A stretch of 13,334 nucleotides of DNA, taken from contig JBEKZQ010000146.1 of NCBI GenBank assembly GCA_049509675.1, positions 1 to 13,334 of the forward strand, in the 5' to 3' direction. The notes beneath the pieces were generated by a model. The model made no database searches. It saw only the letters and a list, made by a program, of their open reading frames with translations, and was not told the origin of the DNA. Of the stretch, positions 13,101-13,334 are shown one piece after another (position 1 is the stretch's first letter; each line of letters begins with the position of its first letter). The DNA is from JBEKZQ01 sp049509675. GTDB lineage: Bacteria; Planctomycetota; Planctomycetia; Pirellulales; Thermoguttaceae. Position numbers and translations under genes: made by a program.

Positions 13101-13334
13101 TGCAAAGCACGACGGCCGATTGGCGCGTGGAACGGACCTACGAGCCGGCCCCGCTGGAACTCGACGGCCGGGAAATCCCCCGCGGCTTCGACGTGCTGGA
13201 GGGCAGTTTCCAGTCCTTCCGAAATCCGTTGGGACAAGGGCCGGTCGGCCGCCGCGGGCTGGTCGAACTGCGGATCTTGCGCACTGGGCCCTGGGACCTG
13301 CCCGAAGAACGGCTGGAATACCTGGTCGTCACCG
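7133..13334 (+). CDS. Giant exported TPR / alpha-2-macroglobulin-like protein (3' end outside window)
   Basis: One frame stays open from ATG 7133 to the window end (at least 2067 codons). Residues 1-24 are a signal peptide ending LRA, with no lipobox cysteine. Residues about 37-503 are TPR repeats (for example YADALPAIDRA, YDAAIAAFDQFAKDYP, YDEAQKLFAQFLAEYP). Residues 515-920 are MG domains; RGYIYTDRPAYRAGQLVNLRG (about 723) is the MG2 signature. About 920-1230 is the A2M_N_2/bait-side MG domain (GFSIAVSTVRPVFVEGETFE). Residues 1250-1390 are a variable bait-like segment. The A2M core reads ETGYWNPAVTTGDDG...LPERSTAWRMLAKG (about 1433-1470). The alpha-toroid domain spans 1630-1920; its entry PWCQLESQ replaces the thioester GCxEQ, so Cys1660 has no Gln at +3. 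A further MG-like domain follows. It resembles the long planctomycete A2M family, thought to trap proteases or support the envelope. The gene is in no operon. Confidence 0.9.
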   Translation, partial: MKSPCGRVAILFGSILAAIVAAPLRAEPSSADTPLVAEEVRQLMQDRNYADALPAIDRAAAAPDAPRDYLAYLKGRALTYAGQYDAAIAAFDQFAKDYPKSTWSRRGRFGKAVALARKGDFRSAELLYRTEAEYLLSTERKQQIAEIYLEFADAYFQPPKEEQKPDYAKALEFYRKALEVGPIRDKRIEVELRVAECQQRLAHYAEAAALYEQFSKQYPQSPLDVEARFCLGECRQAAGNAKEARRVWQDLLAKYVDSQSPRIADAQFALARTWNIPQPGNDEELSLGTAALAAFLERFPQHKLAGRAHLEIAQSFMGRGRHEDAVTALKKFLADPRYQDRPEIADAYNLLGRSYQGQKKFTEALATWREFLAKYPANRAWNDVQQQIIDTEYLMAAEKLAARQYDEAQKLFAQFLAEYPLDRRDPGILLAMNEKYVHEEKWPEALANWRRLVSKYPATDEASRAQFSIGDVLESKLGRPEEALEEYRKVTWGQAAPQAAQAIARLTAKTMTVATERVFRGDETPRLKLVTRNVESVTVRAYKVDLETYFRKMHLARGVEGLDIALIDPDRTFEFKVPKYAKYQELESGLEVPLPGITNVKDREVLPCGVMAVTVSSKTLEATTLVVQSDLDVIIKSSRDEMFIFAENMRTGKAWPGVKLLLSNGKEVFAEAATGPDGVLQKSYKELKDSGDLRVFAVAEGNVASNVVDLSGVGVARGLADRGYIYTDRPAYRAGQLVNLRGCLRHAAGDAYVVEKDKKYTVEVFDSRNRLVRQEQAALNVFGSFHAHFVLPLTSPQGQYRILVRDDAGQNYQGTFQVHEYQLDPVRLSVDTPRKVYYRGETIEGTIRAEFYYGAPLAGREIRYQLADDRLQTAATDDRGEVHFKLPTRDYSESQVLPLVVQLPERNVQAAVNFVLSAQGFSIAVSTVRPVFVEGETFEATVKTTDADGKPIAQKLKLNVLERTVVKGKVGERLVEELPLETAADGTARQTLKLAHGGRFVLRAEGIDRFHNPIAGQCGVQISDDEDSVRLRILADRHTYKAGEKGAVKLHWREQPALALVTFQGARILDYKLVELQQGVNELSIPMTAQLAPNFELAVAVMTDPRAKPQAKMPVRFHSAASPFTVERDLRVAVAVGRKDKAAGPLRPGEDLEVTVTTTDPQGKPVAAEVSLALVEQSLLDRFPSALATIQDFFRGEIRQPAVRTTSSITFEYRPTTQPINPRLLAEQDRLEVARDEQESRRVGMAWRGAGEPHASTIAAATEAVAEIPATPATLVPSFSVFGGSTLTVNGGLPAGSNHKRLAARGLPQGATAGRLTLSAGVNSVAGLSDEGETSGAVAYPDANGWQFMANAVALKVTGANTYAGGTVISAGDLSGLMAQNGRQVLVVDAEGKMRNVTLFRGDKWDDRLAASQATELSRAGATLFAAFAAQETGYWNPAVTTGDDGQAQVTLTLPERSTAWRMLAKGISSQTLAGETSNDLAVKKDLFGELKLPLAFTDGDEAQVLATIHNDAVEKGPIEVTLKTTIGQRTVQETKTLETAAKGLQELSFKTTLARPQPGTLPKGTVPFSSNENRDSPQVSFELTVKTGTRQDVVRAAVPLLPYGMSAFATASGSAESDTTAWVEPPQNMALQSPSLQVLVGPTAERSLLDVIFGSVPWCQLESQRMASGLDSANSDLLAALGLQKLLAGSREAGGPETQALDARVRASIGLLVSAQNDDGGWSWTGAGGASNRYASCRTFWALALSRAAAYAVPEDCFNKALGYLRSQVAVTDNTDYESKAMLLHALSVAGQGDFALANRLYRVRPLLSSSALAHLALSFTAMDRKAMSSELLGVLAERNLDEPASRRTAITGALPWSHSPAELRALYALALSETTPQSPKLKELVGWLLAHRTGHRWSPDKATGPAALVLCRWFAASRFEGEHYTLAVSVNDVEVKVLDIDRGAESRLVEVPVGVLTKGKQRVNFHITGRGRYTYQCILGGFVPADKLQSTTADWRVERTYEPAPLELDGREIPRGFDVLEGSFQSFRNPLGQGPVGRRGLVELRILRTGPWDLPEERLEYLVVT
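10901..11160 (+). other. Compositionally distinct bait-like segment of the A2M gene
   Basis: Codons here often end in A or T (GTT, ATT, ACT, CTT, GTA, AGT, TCT), unlike the strongly C/G-ending codons on either side. The peptide is Ala/Thr/Gly/Ser-rich without visible secondary-structure pattern (for example PATPATLVPSFSVFGG). Two tandem CCCGCGACT copies lie at 10937-10954. The position, between the MG array and the A2M core, matches the protease bait region. I infer a fast-evolving or acquired insert. Confidence 0.5.
11201..11254 (+). other. PATR-like motif inside the A2M protein
   Basis: The residues VTGANTYAGGTVISAGDL (about 1357-1374) closely match the passenger-associated transport repeat (PATR) of autotransporter-type proteins, whose usual form is TGANTYSGGTTISAGTL. 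Only one copy is visible, and no autotransporter domain is present. Chance similarity in a low-complexity segment is possible. Confidence 0.4.
11824..11867. repeat. 44-bp palindromic repeat inserted in frame in the A2M gene
   Basis: GGGGACAGTCCC (11824-11835) and GGGACAGTCCCC (11856-11867) are mirror arms with only the central base unmatched. Between them ATTTTCGT (11836-11843) pairs with ACGAAAAT (11847-11854) around a CGA loop; one extra C lies at 11855. In the gene frame the element encodes KGTVPFSSNENRDSP, between GTLP and QVSFELTV. That peptide breaks a normal beta-rich stretch and is one I recall from spurious planctomycete ORFs, so I read it as an insertion of an intergenic-type repeat. 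Confidence 0.85.

Overview
The window looks like chromosomal DNA of a GC-rich planctomycete, most likely of the Pirellulales type. The clues are secreted proteins that combine leucine-rich, TolB-like and WD40 repeats; a giant secreted TPR/alpha-2-macroglobulin-like protein; and several families of paired-hairpin intergenic repeats, including the one whose chance translation reads RIANPS/RISNPSY. This assignment comes from recognising protein families and repeats, not from a database search.

Layout. 1-377 is the probable tail of an upstream gene plus an imperfect inverted repeat and the leader of the next gene. 378-4134 (+) encodes an exported beta-propeller protein: a six-blade TolB-like part, an LRR module and a long WD40 series. 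It is split into two overlapping frames at about 2206-2273, and I read it as one gene with a one-base frameshift. 4213-5175 (-) is a convergent, exported transglutaminase-like protein whose catalytic triad looks degenerate. 5176-5682 is a repeat-rich spacer holding a nested three-way-junction element and the first copy of a 57-bp paired-hairpin repeat. 5683-6681 (+) is a class I SAM-dependent O-methyltransferase of the COMT/ASMT type. 6682-7132 holds the second 57-bp repeat, a candidate promoter/operator and a structured leader. 7133 to the window end (+) is one uninterrupted frame of at least 2067 codons: signal peptide, TPR array, MG domains, a bait-like variable segment, the A2M core and an alpha-toroid domain without the thioester motif. 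It continues past the window.

The four loci do not form an operon: gaps are 78-507 bp and orientations change. Three of the products carry export signals, so the common theme is the cell envelope or periplasm. I found no rRNA, tRNA, CRISPR array, transposase or known defence system. The most notable points are the probable split of the propeller gene, a 44-bp palindromic repeat that sits in frame inside the A2M gene, a compositionally distinct bait-like segment with a PATR-like motif, and repeat hairpins whose paired copies differ by compensatory changes.
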